Positions 25,909-32,965 of a stretch of 64,000 nt of DNA are shown in pieces. How positions within the stretch are numbered: the first letter of the stretch is position 1; every line of letters starts with the position of its first letter. Source of the DNA: Nitrospira sp. (GTDB taxonomy: Bacteria > Nitrospirota > Nitrospiria > Nitrospirales > Nitrospiraceae). The position numbers were made by a program, and so were the translations under genes. The DNA lies in NCBI GenBank assembly GCA_024331125.1, contig JANDJI010000004.1:1-64000 (forward strand), in the 5' to 3' direction. The notes beneath the pieces are model-generated. The model was not told where the DNA came from. It searched no databases and saw only the letters and a program-made list of their open reading frames with translations.

Positions 25909-26748
25909 ATGGACCATCTTGTCCTGGCAGCGATCACCTTCATCGCGGCGACCGTCAACGGCGCCATCGGCTATGGGTTTTCTTCCATTACCGTCCCGGT
26001 CGCTCTACTGTATTACTCCAACCGCGTCTTGAATCCCGCGCTCGTCTTGGTCGAACTGGTGATCAACGGATACGTCCTCTTCATCAATCGTTCCAGTGTT
26101 CCACACATCTGGAAACGGGTGGCCCCGATCCTTGTCGGACTGGCGATTGGCGTCTCAATCGGCAGCTATCTTCTATCGCTCGTTCATCCGGCATGGGTTA
26201 AGTTCGTAACTTATTTCTTTCTCTTGCCATTGATTCTTCTCCAGGCCGCGGGCATCCGAAAACCCATCAAAGCGGAACGCGCCATCGCCGTTCCTTTCGG
26301 CACCGGCATCGGTCTCCTGTATTCCGTCACGACGATTTCAGGACCGCCGTTGGCGCTGTTGTTTAATAATCAAGGGTACGCGAAACAAGACTTCCGAGCG
26401 GCGCTCGGAGTGATTCGCACCGCCGAGTCCTCTCTCACCGCCGTTGCCTATAGCGTGATCGGCTTCTACAGCACGGACAGTTTGGAGCTGTTTCCTTACA
26501 TCATCCCCAGCGTGCTTGTCGGCATTCCTTTGGGCACCTATCTCATTCGATGGATGGATCCTGAAACGTTCCGTCGAATCTCCATGGCGTTTGACGCGTT
26601 GGTAGTGGGATTCGGTCTCACGCGAGTGTTGGGAGAACTTCACCTTGCCTCTCCTCTGACGACCTACAGCATCCTCGGCATTATCATTTCCTTAAATGGT
26701 TACTTGCTTTTTCGATACTTTGCTCGGAGAGCATACCGCCCCCCCTGA
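25909..26748 (+). CDS. TauE/SafE-family permease
   Basis: A 279-residue inner-membrane protein with about 8 hydrophobic segments and the family opening MDHLVLAAITFIAATVNGAIGYGFSS. The family exports sulphite, sulphoacetate or other small organic anions. The ATG at 25909 is 2 bases after the Rrf2 stop, so translation is coupled; no independent ribosome site is seen. A longer in-frame version would overlap the regulator gene and was rejected. The exact anion is unknown. Confidence 0.85.
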   Translation: MDHLVLAAITFIAATVNGAIGYGFSSITVPVALLYYSNRVLNPALVLVELVINGYVLFINRSSVPHIWKRVAPILVGLAIGVSIGSYLLSLVHPAWVKFVTYFFLLPLILLQAAGIRKPIKAERAIAVPFGTGIGLLYSVTTISGPPLALLFNNQGYAKQDFRAALGVIRTAESSLTAVAYSVIGFYSTDSLELFPYIIPSVLVGIPLGTYLIRWMDPETFRRISMAFDALVVGFGLTRVLGELHLASPLTTYSILGIIISLNGYLLFRYFARRAYRPP

Positions 26749-27098
26749 CCGTATCCAGCCCTCACATTCCTGCATGTTCCACTCTGAACACCAGGCAAAG
26801 CACCAACCACTCCCATTGCGAAACCACAGAATCCAATCGAGACCAATCGATCTCTCCAATTTCGGCAGAGAACGGCTTGGTCAATGTTGAAGGCTGTTGC
26901 CTTCACGTTCTCGCCTCGCAAAAATAAAAAACTTCTATTTTTTCAACAGTTTATGCGTCATTCTCGCGGCACCTCGATTGCACTTTCCCGCCCAGAGCAG
27001 ACAGGGGGGTGGCCTCTAATATCGGCCCCCGGATTTAGCAATCCCTGTCTCATGTGTGGAGCATTCAGCCACACAACTTGATGAAGGAGGAATGCACC
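26749..27098. other. Intergenic region with hairpins and leader
   Basis: A 350-base gap. It contains a perfect 7-bp hairpin (TGAAGGC/GCCTTCA, 26888-26905), an A/T inverted repeat around 26920-26943 and the structured leader at 26999-27075. No open frame with a ribosome site was found. No clear sigma70 pair could be fixed for the lipoprotein gene downstream. Confidence 0.5.
26999..27075 (+). ncRNA. Candidate structured 5' leader RNA before FN3 lipoprotein
   Basis: Outer helix AGACAGGG (26999-27006) with CCCTGTCT (27043-27050), 8 bp perfect. Inside it, GGG-T-GGCC (27007-27014) pairs with GGCCCCC (27024-27030) around the loop TCTAATATC, leaving GGATTTAGCAAT as a joining strand. A second hairpin TGTGTGG (27053-27059) with CCACACA (27069-27075) sits just before the AAGGAGG ribosome site (27084-27090). 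The layout is like a cis-regulatory RNA, but it matches no riboswitch class I can recognise. Confidence 0.45.
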
Positions 27099-27506
27099 AT
27101 GACCAGCAAGAGGTCCATGAGCAGTAACGGAGCAGGAAAGATGTCAATGAAACCTTTCCGCTCAACTGTCATCGGAGTCGTGGGGATGGTTGGTCTTTTC
27201 TTTGCCGGATGTGGAACAGGTAATGAGCAAGGGCTCATGACATCTACTATCGCCTCCGCAACCGGATCGACGGTCACATTGGCCTGGGACCCGGTAACTG
27301 ATCCAACCGTTGTCGGTTATTACATTCACTATGGGAAACAATCCCCGAACCAGTGGGGTTCCTGCTCGTACGATCATGAGCAATTTGTCCCGTCATCCCA
27401 AGGAACCGTGATGGATCTCGACCCTGGCTCGATCTACTATTTCGCCGTCAGCGCCTATAACGGCCTTCAAAGCGCCTGCTCGAACGAAGTTCAAACCGCC
27501 ACATGA
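27099..27506 (+). CDS. Fibronectin type III domain lipoprotein
   Basis: A 135-residue predicted lipoprotein. AAGGAGG lies 8 bases before the ATG at 27099. The signal ends in lipobox FAGC (Cys38). Residues about 50-135 form one FN3-like domain: TVTLAWDPVTDPTVVGYYIHYG, then the YYFAVSAYN strand and a final SACSNEVQTAT. Two extra cysteines in GSCSYDH and QSACSN could form a disulphide. It is monogenic, ending in a terminator at 27539-27585, and is preceded by a structured leader. A surface adhesion or carbohydrate-binding role is only inferred. Confidence 0.7.
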   Translation: MTSKRSMSSNGAGKMSMKPFRSTVIGVVGMVGLFFAGCGTGNEQGLMTSTIASATGSTVTLAWDPVTDPTVVGYYIHYGKQSPNQWGSCSYDHEQFVPSSQGTVMDLDPGSIYYFAVSAYNGLQSACSNEVQTAT

Positions 27507-27538
27507 ACTCAAACGACTCATGACGAGCATACATGGAG

Positions 27539-27585
27539 CGCGGACCATCTCTGTTTGGTTAACCATGTGGCCGCGATGGGTTTTT
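27539..27585 (+). terminator. Rho-independent-type terminator after FN3 lipoprotein
   Basis: CGCGG-A-CCA (27539-27547) pairs with TGG-CCGCG (27568-27575) with one bulged base, followed by ATGGG and TTTTT (27581-27585). The loop is long, about 20 bases. Confidence 0.45.
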
Positions 27586-27629
27586 GAAGAACATGATCAC
27601 TTGGCCGCTCGATTCTCGTGATGTTCTTC
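27586..27629. repeat. Imperfect inverted repeat upstream of transketolase promoter
   Basis: GAAGAACA (27586-27593) and TCAC (27597-27600) face GTGA (27618-27621) and TGTTCTTC (27622-27629), with a 3-base bulge. It ends 5 bases before the -35 box and could be an operator or part of a terminator structure. Confidence 0.4.
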
Positions 27630-27634
27630 ATCAA

Positions 27635-27663
27635 TTGACTCATCTCCCATGATTTGCTAGCCT
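27635..27663 (+). promoter_or_regulatory. Possible sigma70-type promoter of transketolase
   Basis: TTGACT (27635-27640) and TAGCCT (27658-27663) are spaced by 17 bases. The -35 box is good and the -10 box is poor, as in regulated promoters. The predicted start near 27670 puts the palindrome 27673-27704 at the very 5' end of the transcript. Confidence 0.4.
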
Positions 27664-27672
27664 CAACGCCAT

Positions 27673-27704
27673 CGTGCTGCTGCCGACGCGTCGGCAGCAG
27701 CACG
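27673..27704. repeat. Perfect 32-bp palindrome in the transketolase leader
   Basis: The left half CGTGCTGCTGCCGACG (27673-27688) is the exact reverse complement of the right half (27689-27704), with no spacer. It lies 42 bases before the transketolase ATG. As DNA it could bind a dimer; as RNA it would form a very stable 5' hairpin. A second weaker inverted repeat CGAGT/ACTCG follows at 27707-27729. Confidence 0.85.
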
Positions 27705-27746
27705 GGCGAGTGTTCCCCGCTCCGACTCGTTCTGAAAGGAGGTCCA

Positions 27747-29612
27747 ATGGCAGGATCAGCCGTATCGCCCCGTCTGCTCACTTTTCTCCAGAATAAAGCG
27801 ACTCAGCTCCGCATTGACAGCGTGCGCTCAACCAGCGAGGCCGGAAGCGGCCATCCGTCGAGCTGCTGTTCCGCGGCCGACATCGTCGCCGTTTTGTTCT
27901 TTTCCGTGATGCGGTACGATCCTCACAATCCCAAGGCCCCCAACAGCGATCGCTTCGTTCTATCTAAAGGCCATGCGGCGCCGCTCCTCTACGCAGCGTG
28001 GGCGGAGGCAGGGCTGTTTCCCACCGACGATCTTTTGAAATTACGAACCTTGACCTCTGACCTCGAAGGCCATCCGACCCCCCGTTTGTCGTTCGTCGAT
28101 ATGGCGACCGGTTCCCTGGGTCAAGGACTGGCCGTCGGCGTAGGACTGGCATTGAACGCCAAACGGCTTGAGAAAAACGGCGCTCGGACATACGTCTTGA
28201 TGGGAGATGGAGAATCCGTCGAAGGTTCCGTCTGGGAATCCGTCGAACTGGCGCGACACTTCAAGCTTGATAATCTCTGCGCCATCGTGGACGTCAATCG
28301 CTTGGGACAAAGCGATCCCACGATGTTGCAACACGACATGCAGGCGTATAAAGCCCGCTGGCGCGGATTCGGATGGAACGCGCTGGTCGTGGACGGCCAC
28401 AACCACAAGGCCTTGTTGGCGGCGTTCGCCGAAGCGGCGAAGGTCAAAGGCAAGCCCACCGTCTTGCTGGCCAAAACGCTCAAAGGCAAAGGCATCTCCT
28501 TTATGGAGAATCACCCGAGTTGGCACGGAAAACCGATTCCTAAGGGCGCCGAATTTCAAAAGGCCATTGACGAATTGACGCGGCTCATCAAGCCGGCCAA
28601 AGCCGCTCCGAAAATCAAAACGCTTCCTCCGCCGAGCCACCGTCAGAAACCGGCAAAGCCCATGGCGCTCCCGTCCTATAAACCGGGCGACCTTGTTGCA
28701 ACACGCGAAGCCTTTGGCACGGCACTCGTTGCACTCGGCGAAGCCGATCCTTCCGTCGTCGCCCTTGACGCCGACGTCAAGAATTCCACCTATACGGACA
28801 AGTTCGCCAAACAGTTTCCCGACCGCTTTTTTGAAAATTTTATCGCCGAGCAAAACATGGTGGGTGCGGCCGCGGGTCTTGCCGCCTGCGGGAAGGTTCC
28901 CTTCGTCGCCACCTTTGCCGCGTTCTTCACGCGCGCCTATGACTTCATCCGCATGGCCGCCATCAGCGAATCAAACATCAAACTGGTCGGCACCCACGTC
29001 GGCGTCAGCATCGGTGAAGACGGCCCGTCGCAAATGGGACTCGAAGACATTGCCATGATGGCGGCGCAACCGGGGGTGACGGTGCTCTACCCCGCGGATG
29101 CTACGGCAACTCATCGGCTTGTCGAAGCGGCTGCCGGGCACAAGGGAATGGCGTACATTCGCACCGGCAGACCCAAAACACCCGTCCTGTATGGACCGGA
29201 GGAATCGTTTCACATCGGAGGCAGTAAAGTTCTGCGGCAAAGCTCAGCCGATTCTCTCACCATCGTGGCGGCCGGCGTCACGCTCTTTGAAGCGTTGAAG
29301 GCGCACGACGAGTTACAAGCCGCAGGAATTTCCGTCCGTGTAATCGACCTCTATAGCATTGTTCCCATCGATCGCACCACCTTGCTCGACAGTGCCAGAG
29401 CGACGCAGAACCGCATCCTGACCGTGGAAGATCATTACGCCCACGGCGGTCTGGGGGACGCCGTGCTGAACGCGGTCTCGACGGAATGGATCAAGGTCCA
29501 CAAGCTCGCCGTACGCCAGATTCCCCACAGCGGCAAGCCGGAAGAACTGATCGACCATTACGGCATCGGAGTGAGGGCAATCGTTGAAGCGGTGAACCAC
29601 ATCGTCAAATAA
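27747..29612 (+). CDS. tkt: Transketolase
   Basis: Thiamine-diphosphate enzyme transferring two-carbon ketol units in the pentose phosphate or Calvin-type pathways. The ATG at 27747 is preceded by AAAGGAGGT 4 bases away; upstream in-frame starts cross the palindrome and were rejected. The 621 residues contain the N-terminal domain (SEAGSGHPSSCCSAADI, GHAAPLLYA), the ThDP motif from GDGES to the NRL segment, the central pyrimidine domain (FIAEQNMVGAAAGLA) and the C-terminal domain (HVGVSIGEDGPSQMGLEDIA). A Pro/Lys-rich linker (about 310-330) joins the halves. The histidines expected for sugar phosphate binding appear conserved. Confidence 0.92.
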   Translation: MAGSAVSPRLLTFLQNKATQLRIDSVRSTSEAGSGHPSSCCSAADIVAVLFFSVMRYDPHNPKAPNSDRFVLSKGHAAPLLYAAWAEAGLFPTDDLLKLRTLTSDLEGHPTPRLSFVDMATGSLGQGLAVGVGLALNAKRLEKNGARTYVLMGDGESVEGSVWESVELARHFKLDNLCAIVDVNRLGQSDPTMLQHDMQAYKARWRGFGWNALVVDGHNHKALLAAFAEAAKVKGKPTVLLAKTLKGKGISFMENHPSWHGKPIPKGAEFQKAIDELTRLIKPAKAAPKIKTLPPPSHRQKPAKPMALPSYKPGDLVATREAFGTALVALGEADPSVVALDADVKNSTYTDKFAKQFPDRFFENFIAEQNMVGAAAGLAACGKVPFVATFAAFFTRAYDFIRMAAISESNIKLVGTHVGVSIGEDGPSQMGLEDIAMMAAQPGVTVLYPADATATHRLVEAAAGHKGMAYIRTGRPKTPVLYGPEESFHIGGSKVLRQSSADSLTIVAAGVTLFEALKAHDELQAAGISVRVIDLYSIVPIDRTTLLDSARATQNRILTVEDHYAHGGLGDAVLNAVSTEWIKVHKLAVRQIPHSGKPEELIDHYGIGVRAIVEAVNHIVK

Positions 29613-29662
29613 TATACTTTCCTGGTTACCGCGCTCCGCCGGACTGATTTTCCCCCAGCGAC

Positions 29663-29680
29663 ACAGACCGTTCAGTCTGT
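29663..29680. repeat. Short inverted repeat after transketolase
   Basis: ACAGAC (29663-29668) and GTCTGT (29675-29680) flank a 6-base loop. It is followed by TCGGCAAGG and has no T run. It may be a weak terminator or an operator for the next promoter. Confidence 0.3.
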
Positions 29681-29752
29681 TCGGCAAGGCGTCTTTCACC
29701 GCTGCAGTAATTCCTCAAAAAGACCCCGCTCCGCCTACGGCCGTCATCGCCA

Positions 29753-29781
29753 TTGAAAGAGTGCGTCACGTAATGTATGGT
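29753..29781 (+). promoter_or_regulatory. Sigma70-type promoter of HMA-like gene
   Basis: TTGAAA (29753-29758) and TATGGT (29776-29781) are separated by exactly 17 bases. The leader before the start codon would be about 92 bases. Confidence 0.45.
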
Positions 29782-29879
29782 GCAAGCATCGCATGGAGAC
29801 GTTTATAGATCGACGTCAAACGAAGGACAAGTCATTTGGGTGGGGCCTTAGCCGCTCCGAAACGCAAGGAAGTATTATC

Positions 29880-30236
29880 ATGAAGTTTCTCCGGACATTG
29901 CTTCTCATAATGATCACGAGCCTTCTTTCGCTCAGTGGGGACCTTTACGCCGAGCAACGGGTGAATGATCGCATTGCCCTGACTCTTTCGGGAGCCGATT
30001 GCGCGGCGCACCGCGAGCAGATCACCAAAAGGCTGTATCAGATCCCCGGAGTCAAACGTGTCGACATGGATCTTGTCGAGGGTCACGTGCTGATTGACCG
30101 GGTCCGAGATCAGCTCACGGTCGATGATTTTAAGGCTATCGTGAACGAAGTCATTCCGCCCGGCAGCCGGTGTCTTGCGGAATTCATAGAAGGTTGCATC
30201 TCCGTCGGTCCGATGGCATCCGATCCATCTCCCTGA
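29880..30236 (+). CDS. Small exported HMA-like protein
   Basis: A 118-residue protein with a signal peptide (cleavage near LYA-E, residue 24). The mature part has the beta-alpha-beta pattern of the heavy-metal-associated fold: IALTLSGADCAAHREQITKRL, then GVKRVDMDLVEGHVLI and a final helix-strand. The metal motif CxxC is absent; only DCAAH with a single Cys-x-x-His is present. A ribosome site AAGGAAG precedes the ATG at 29880; an upstream in-frame ATG (29793) lacks one. A metal-sensing or protein-interaction role is possible. Function unknown. Confidence 0.6.
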   Translation: MKFLRTLLLIMITSLLSLSGDLYAEQRVNDRIALTLSGADCAAHREQITKRLYQIPGVKRVDMDLVEGHVLIDRVRDQLTVDDFKAIVNEVIPPGSRCLAEFIEGCISVGPMASDPSP

Positions 30237-30292
30237 CAGCTGCAGGTCCGGAACGGTTGGAAAAGTTTCCGCGCAAGCTTTCCGATTGCGGA

Positions 30293-30610
30293 TTACGGAT
30301 TCGGCGCAACGAACACCAACACTCTGAGGCGTTTCCCTGTGTGGTTGACCACGCCATGTTCCTCACCCGCCGGAGCGATCGTTCCTTGCCCTTCGCCGAG
30401 CACTCGCCTGTCCGCCCCGACTTGAAACGTCCCCTCTCCTTCCAAGACAAAATAGATCTTATCCTGCTCACCATGGGTGTGCCCTTTTTGTTCCTGCCCC
30501 GGCTCAAAGCAATAGACGTCGCAGAACAACCGCTTCGTTTCAAAGATGTTGTTCTTTTTCATTTTCTCGCCGCTGAATTGTTGATAATCAGCCCAATTCA
30601 CCACCTTCAT
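30293..30610 (-). CDS. Small cupin-domain protein
   Basis: A 105-residue single cupin. Motif 1 is GHTHGEQDKIYFVLEG with His44, His46 and an acidic residue at 50, and motif 2 is PAGEEHGVVNHTG with a histidine; together these make a plausible metal site. The ATG at 30610 is chosen because AAAGGAG is 8 bases upstream; a TTG two codons earlier is less likely. It converges with the HMA-like gene. A substrate cannot be given; small cupins of this type are often isomerases or sensors. Confidence 0.75.
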   Translation of the reverse strand: MKVVNWADYQQFSGEKMKKNNIFETKRLFCDVYCFEPGQEQKGHTHGEQDKIYFVLEGEGTFQVGADRRVLGEGQGTIAPAGEEHGVVNHTGKRLRVLVFVAPNP

Positions 30611-30655
30611 GGGCAAACTCCTTTCAAATCCCGTTTTTCTTGATCTTTGGTTGCG

Positions 30656-31084
30656 TCACGGCACACGAGACATCGCTTTCCGGCAAGCGTCTTTCAACTC
30701 CTCGATAGCGGTCTCCACGCTTGATCTGATAGCGTACCACTTCTCATCAGTCGTGGTCTGCATTTCTTTCAATTGCTCTTTCATCTTATCTCTTTTCTTT
30801 TCAAGTTCGTTGATCGATTCCTGAAGATCCGCCCTTGCGGAGGCAGACATGTCGCGGACCTTGTCTTGCAAGACAGTGATCTGCTTCTGAACGGCGGTTA
30901 ACTCTTCATGGGTCGCCCGCTGAAAGGCCTCTTTTTGCTGAATCGTATATTCTTTCACCGCTTCGACCGTCTCTCTCGCCTCCTCCGTGATTTTCCCCGT
31001 GTCAGCCGGCGATGAGATCGTCGGTCCCAAACACAACACGCCCGTCAGGAGCAACAGAATGGCCAAACGACTCTCTCGCATCAT
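30656..31084 (-). CDS. Exported coiled-coil protein
   Basis: About 142 residues from the ATG at 31084, which is preceded by GGGGAGAG; a second ATG follows directly. A signal peptide covers residues 1 to about 28 (LAILLLLTGVLCLG). The mature protein is almost wholly helical with heptads (ELTAVQKQITVLQDKVRDM, then INELEKKRDKMKEQLKEM). No enzymatic motif is visible. It may be a periplasmic structural or chaperone-like protein. Function unknown. It is divergent from the cytochrome c gene. Confidence 0.6.
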   Translation of the reverse strand: MMRESRLAILLLLTGVLCLGPTISSPADTGKITEEARETVEAVKEYTIQQKEAFQRATHEELTAVQKQITVLQDKVRDMSASARADLQESINELEKKRDKMKEQLKEMQTTTDEKWYAIRSSVETAIEELKDACRKAMSRVP

Positions 31085-31247
31085 CTTTCTCTCCCCGCTG
31101 TTCCCTTGCCGATTAGTCTCTTTATACAATCTGAAGCGGAGCTGATTAAAAATGACCGGCCTCGCGGAATCACGCCCCTAAACTTTAACTTTCCGAAAAA
31201 CCGATCTGTCATTCATTGAAGAACACTGGAAATTTTCTCCGAATATA

Positions 31248-31276
31248 TTTAGAGAACCGACCATTTGTGCTATAGT
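31248..31276 (+). promoter_or_regulatory. Promoter of cytochrome c gene, extended -10 type
   Basis: TTTAGA (31248-31253) and TATAGT (31271-31276) are spaced by 17 bases, and TGC directly before TATAGT makes an extended -10. The leader is about 100 bases. Confidence 0.5.
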
Positions 31277-31387
31277 TACCGGCTGTTTGCAGGTAGAACA
31301 TGCGCGCGAGGCCCGACGAGTCAGAATCAAACCGCATCAACCCACATTCTATCCCAGATACCTTTCATTTCATTTAAGGAGGTGCAA

Positions 31388-31849
31388 ATGACCCGGAGAA
31401 TGGTTCGGTTGTCAGTCATGGTCATGGGAGGCGTTCTCCTTCTTTCTGGAGGCATGGCCTCGGCCGAAGATTTGCCTCCCTTGCCCCCTGTTCCCCCTGA
31501 ATATGCAGACAAAAAAATGCCGGCTGGCGGATGGACCGACCCCAAATTTATTGAAGAGGGGCGTAAGATCTATTTGGGCGAATTCAAAACGGATGTCAAC
31601 TGCGCCAGCTGCCATGGAAAGGACGGCAAGCCGGTGAAAAAGGGTGCCCGTGACCTTCGCGACCCCAAGATCGTGTGTCGTTATTCGGACGCCTACTGGT
31701 TCTGGCGCATAGCGGAAGGGATTCCCAAGACAAAGATGAAAGCGAACAAGGGCTTGTTGACGGATGAGCAGATTTGGCAGGTCATGGCCTACGAAAATCA
31801 GTTTTCTCACGATGGAAAGCCAGCCGATCGTTCCTGCTACAAGCCTTGA
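31388..31849 (+). CDS. Periplasmic class I cytochrome c
   Basis: A 153-residue exported monoheme cytochrome. TAAGGAGGTG lies a few bases before the ATG at 31388. The signal peptide ends near ASA-E (residue 26). A Pro-rich segment (DLPPLPPVPPEY) precedes the heme motif CASCH (Cys72, Cys75, His76). A likely axial methionine is Met117 in IPKTKMKANKG. It would carry electrons in the periplasm; in a nitrite oxidiser it could feed a terminal oxidase, but that is inference. A terminator follows the stop at 31883-31909. Confidence 0.85.
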   Translation: MTRRMVRLSVMVMGGVLLLSGGMASAEDLPPLPPVPPEYADKKMPAGGWTDPKFIEEGRKIYLGEFKTDVNCASCHGKDGKPVKKGARDLRDPKIVCRYSDAYWFWRIAEGIPKTKMKANKGLLTDEQIWQVMAYENQFSHDGKPADRSCYKP

Positions 31850-31882
31850 GTTCGAGCGTCCACCCCTACCGAGTTCTTCCAC

Positions 31883-31909
31883 AGGGGAGAGGCTGAAACC
31901 CTCTCCCCT
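31883..31909 (+). terminator. Hairpin terminator of cytochrome c gene
   Basis: AGGGGAGAGG (31883-31892) pairs perfectly with CCTCTCCCCT (31900-31909) across a 7-base loop, 33 bases after the stop. The following CTTCTCACC is only partly T-rich. Confidence 0.6.
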
Positions 31910-32101
31910 CTTCTCACCCCCTGAGACAATCGGTTGAATTCAAAAGCCATCCGTACCGAAGTGGGACGGAGACGCCGACGGGACAGAAATCCATCGAACG
32001 ATCAGCCTGGTTTTCGCCCCCTAAACTTCTGGCCGTCACAAGCCGACAAAGGAGTGTGCCGCTCGAAAACGCGGCGATTCATGAGAAGGGGAGTCGTCTC
32101 C

Positions 32102-32965
32102 GTGTCTCTTGATTCTCAAACCACGACGTCGCCGCTTGAGAAGATCGAGCAGATCTTGTCTCACAAGGTTGAGAGCGGCGCGCTTGAGCTTCCGTTGTTG
32201 CCTCAAGTGGCAAGCGAAGTGATGGCCTTGACATCGGATCCGGAGGCCGACGCGGCCAAGTTATCGGCGCTGATCCATAAAGATCAGGCGCTTGCCGCCC
32301 ACGTGCTGCGCATCGCCAATTCTCCGGCCTATATGCCTAGAAGCCCCGTCGTTTCCCTTCAACATGCGGTCGCCATGTTGGGTATCAATCTGTTGTCGGA
32401 AATCGCCTTTACCGCTTCGTTGAAAGCCGGGGCGTTTCAAGTTCCGGGCTATGAAGAGGATGTCAGGACGCTCTGGCAACATTCCTTGGCCAGCGGCGCG
32501 TTCGCAAAAGAAGTCGCTCGAACGCGGCGGGTCAACGTGGAAAGTGCCTACCTGTGCGGCCTTCTCCACGAAATCGGCAAACCGGTCGTGCTGCGGGCGG
32601 TCACGACGATCGCACAGGAGCAAAACATTCCGCTCGACCGACCGGCGCTGAACATCATGATCGAAGGCCATCATTCGAGAATCGGAAGCCTCATCGGAGA
32701 AAAATGGGGCCTTCCTCGACAAGTCATCGAGGCCACGCAATACTACGCCGACTATGATCATGCTCCTTCCTTCCGCCAGGAATGCATCCTCACGTGTATT
32801 GCCGATCGGTTGGCGACCCATCTGCTTCACCCCGACGACATGCCCGAAGAAGTCTTTCGAGACCACCCGGCCTTCGCGGAATTGAATCTCTATCCAGGCA
32901 ACGTCGAACAATTGGTGAAGGACAAAGACAAGGTGCTTGCCGTCGTGCAATCGATGAACCTATGA
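32102..32965 (+). CDS. HDOD-domain protein
   Basis: A 287-residue signalling protein with an HDOD domain, a degenerate HD-phosphohydrolase-like fold found in regulators of chemotaxis, motility and stress. LPLLPQVASEVMALTSDPEAD starts the domain, followed by SALIHKDQALAAHVLRIANSP and LLHEIGKPVVL. A GTG at 32102 is chosen because AGGGGAG lies 8 bases upstream; an ATG at 32081 has no such site. The start of the next gene overlaps the stop by 4 bases, so they are co-translated. The role of the pair is unknown. Confidence 0.72.
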   Translation: MSLDSQTTTSPLEKIEQILSHKVESGALELPLLPQVASEVMALTSDPEADAAKLSALIHKDQALAAHVLRIANSPAYMPRSPVVSLQHAVAMLGINLLSEIAFTASLKAGAFQVPGYEEDVRTLWQHSLASGAFAKEVARTRRVNVESAYLCGLLHEIGKPVVLRAVTTIAQEQNIPLDRPALNIMIEGHHSRIGSLIGEKWGLPRQVIEATQYYADYDHAPSFRQECILTCIADRLATHLLHPDDMPEEVFRDHPAFAELNLYPGNVEQLVKDKDKVLAVVQSMNL

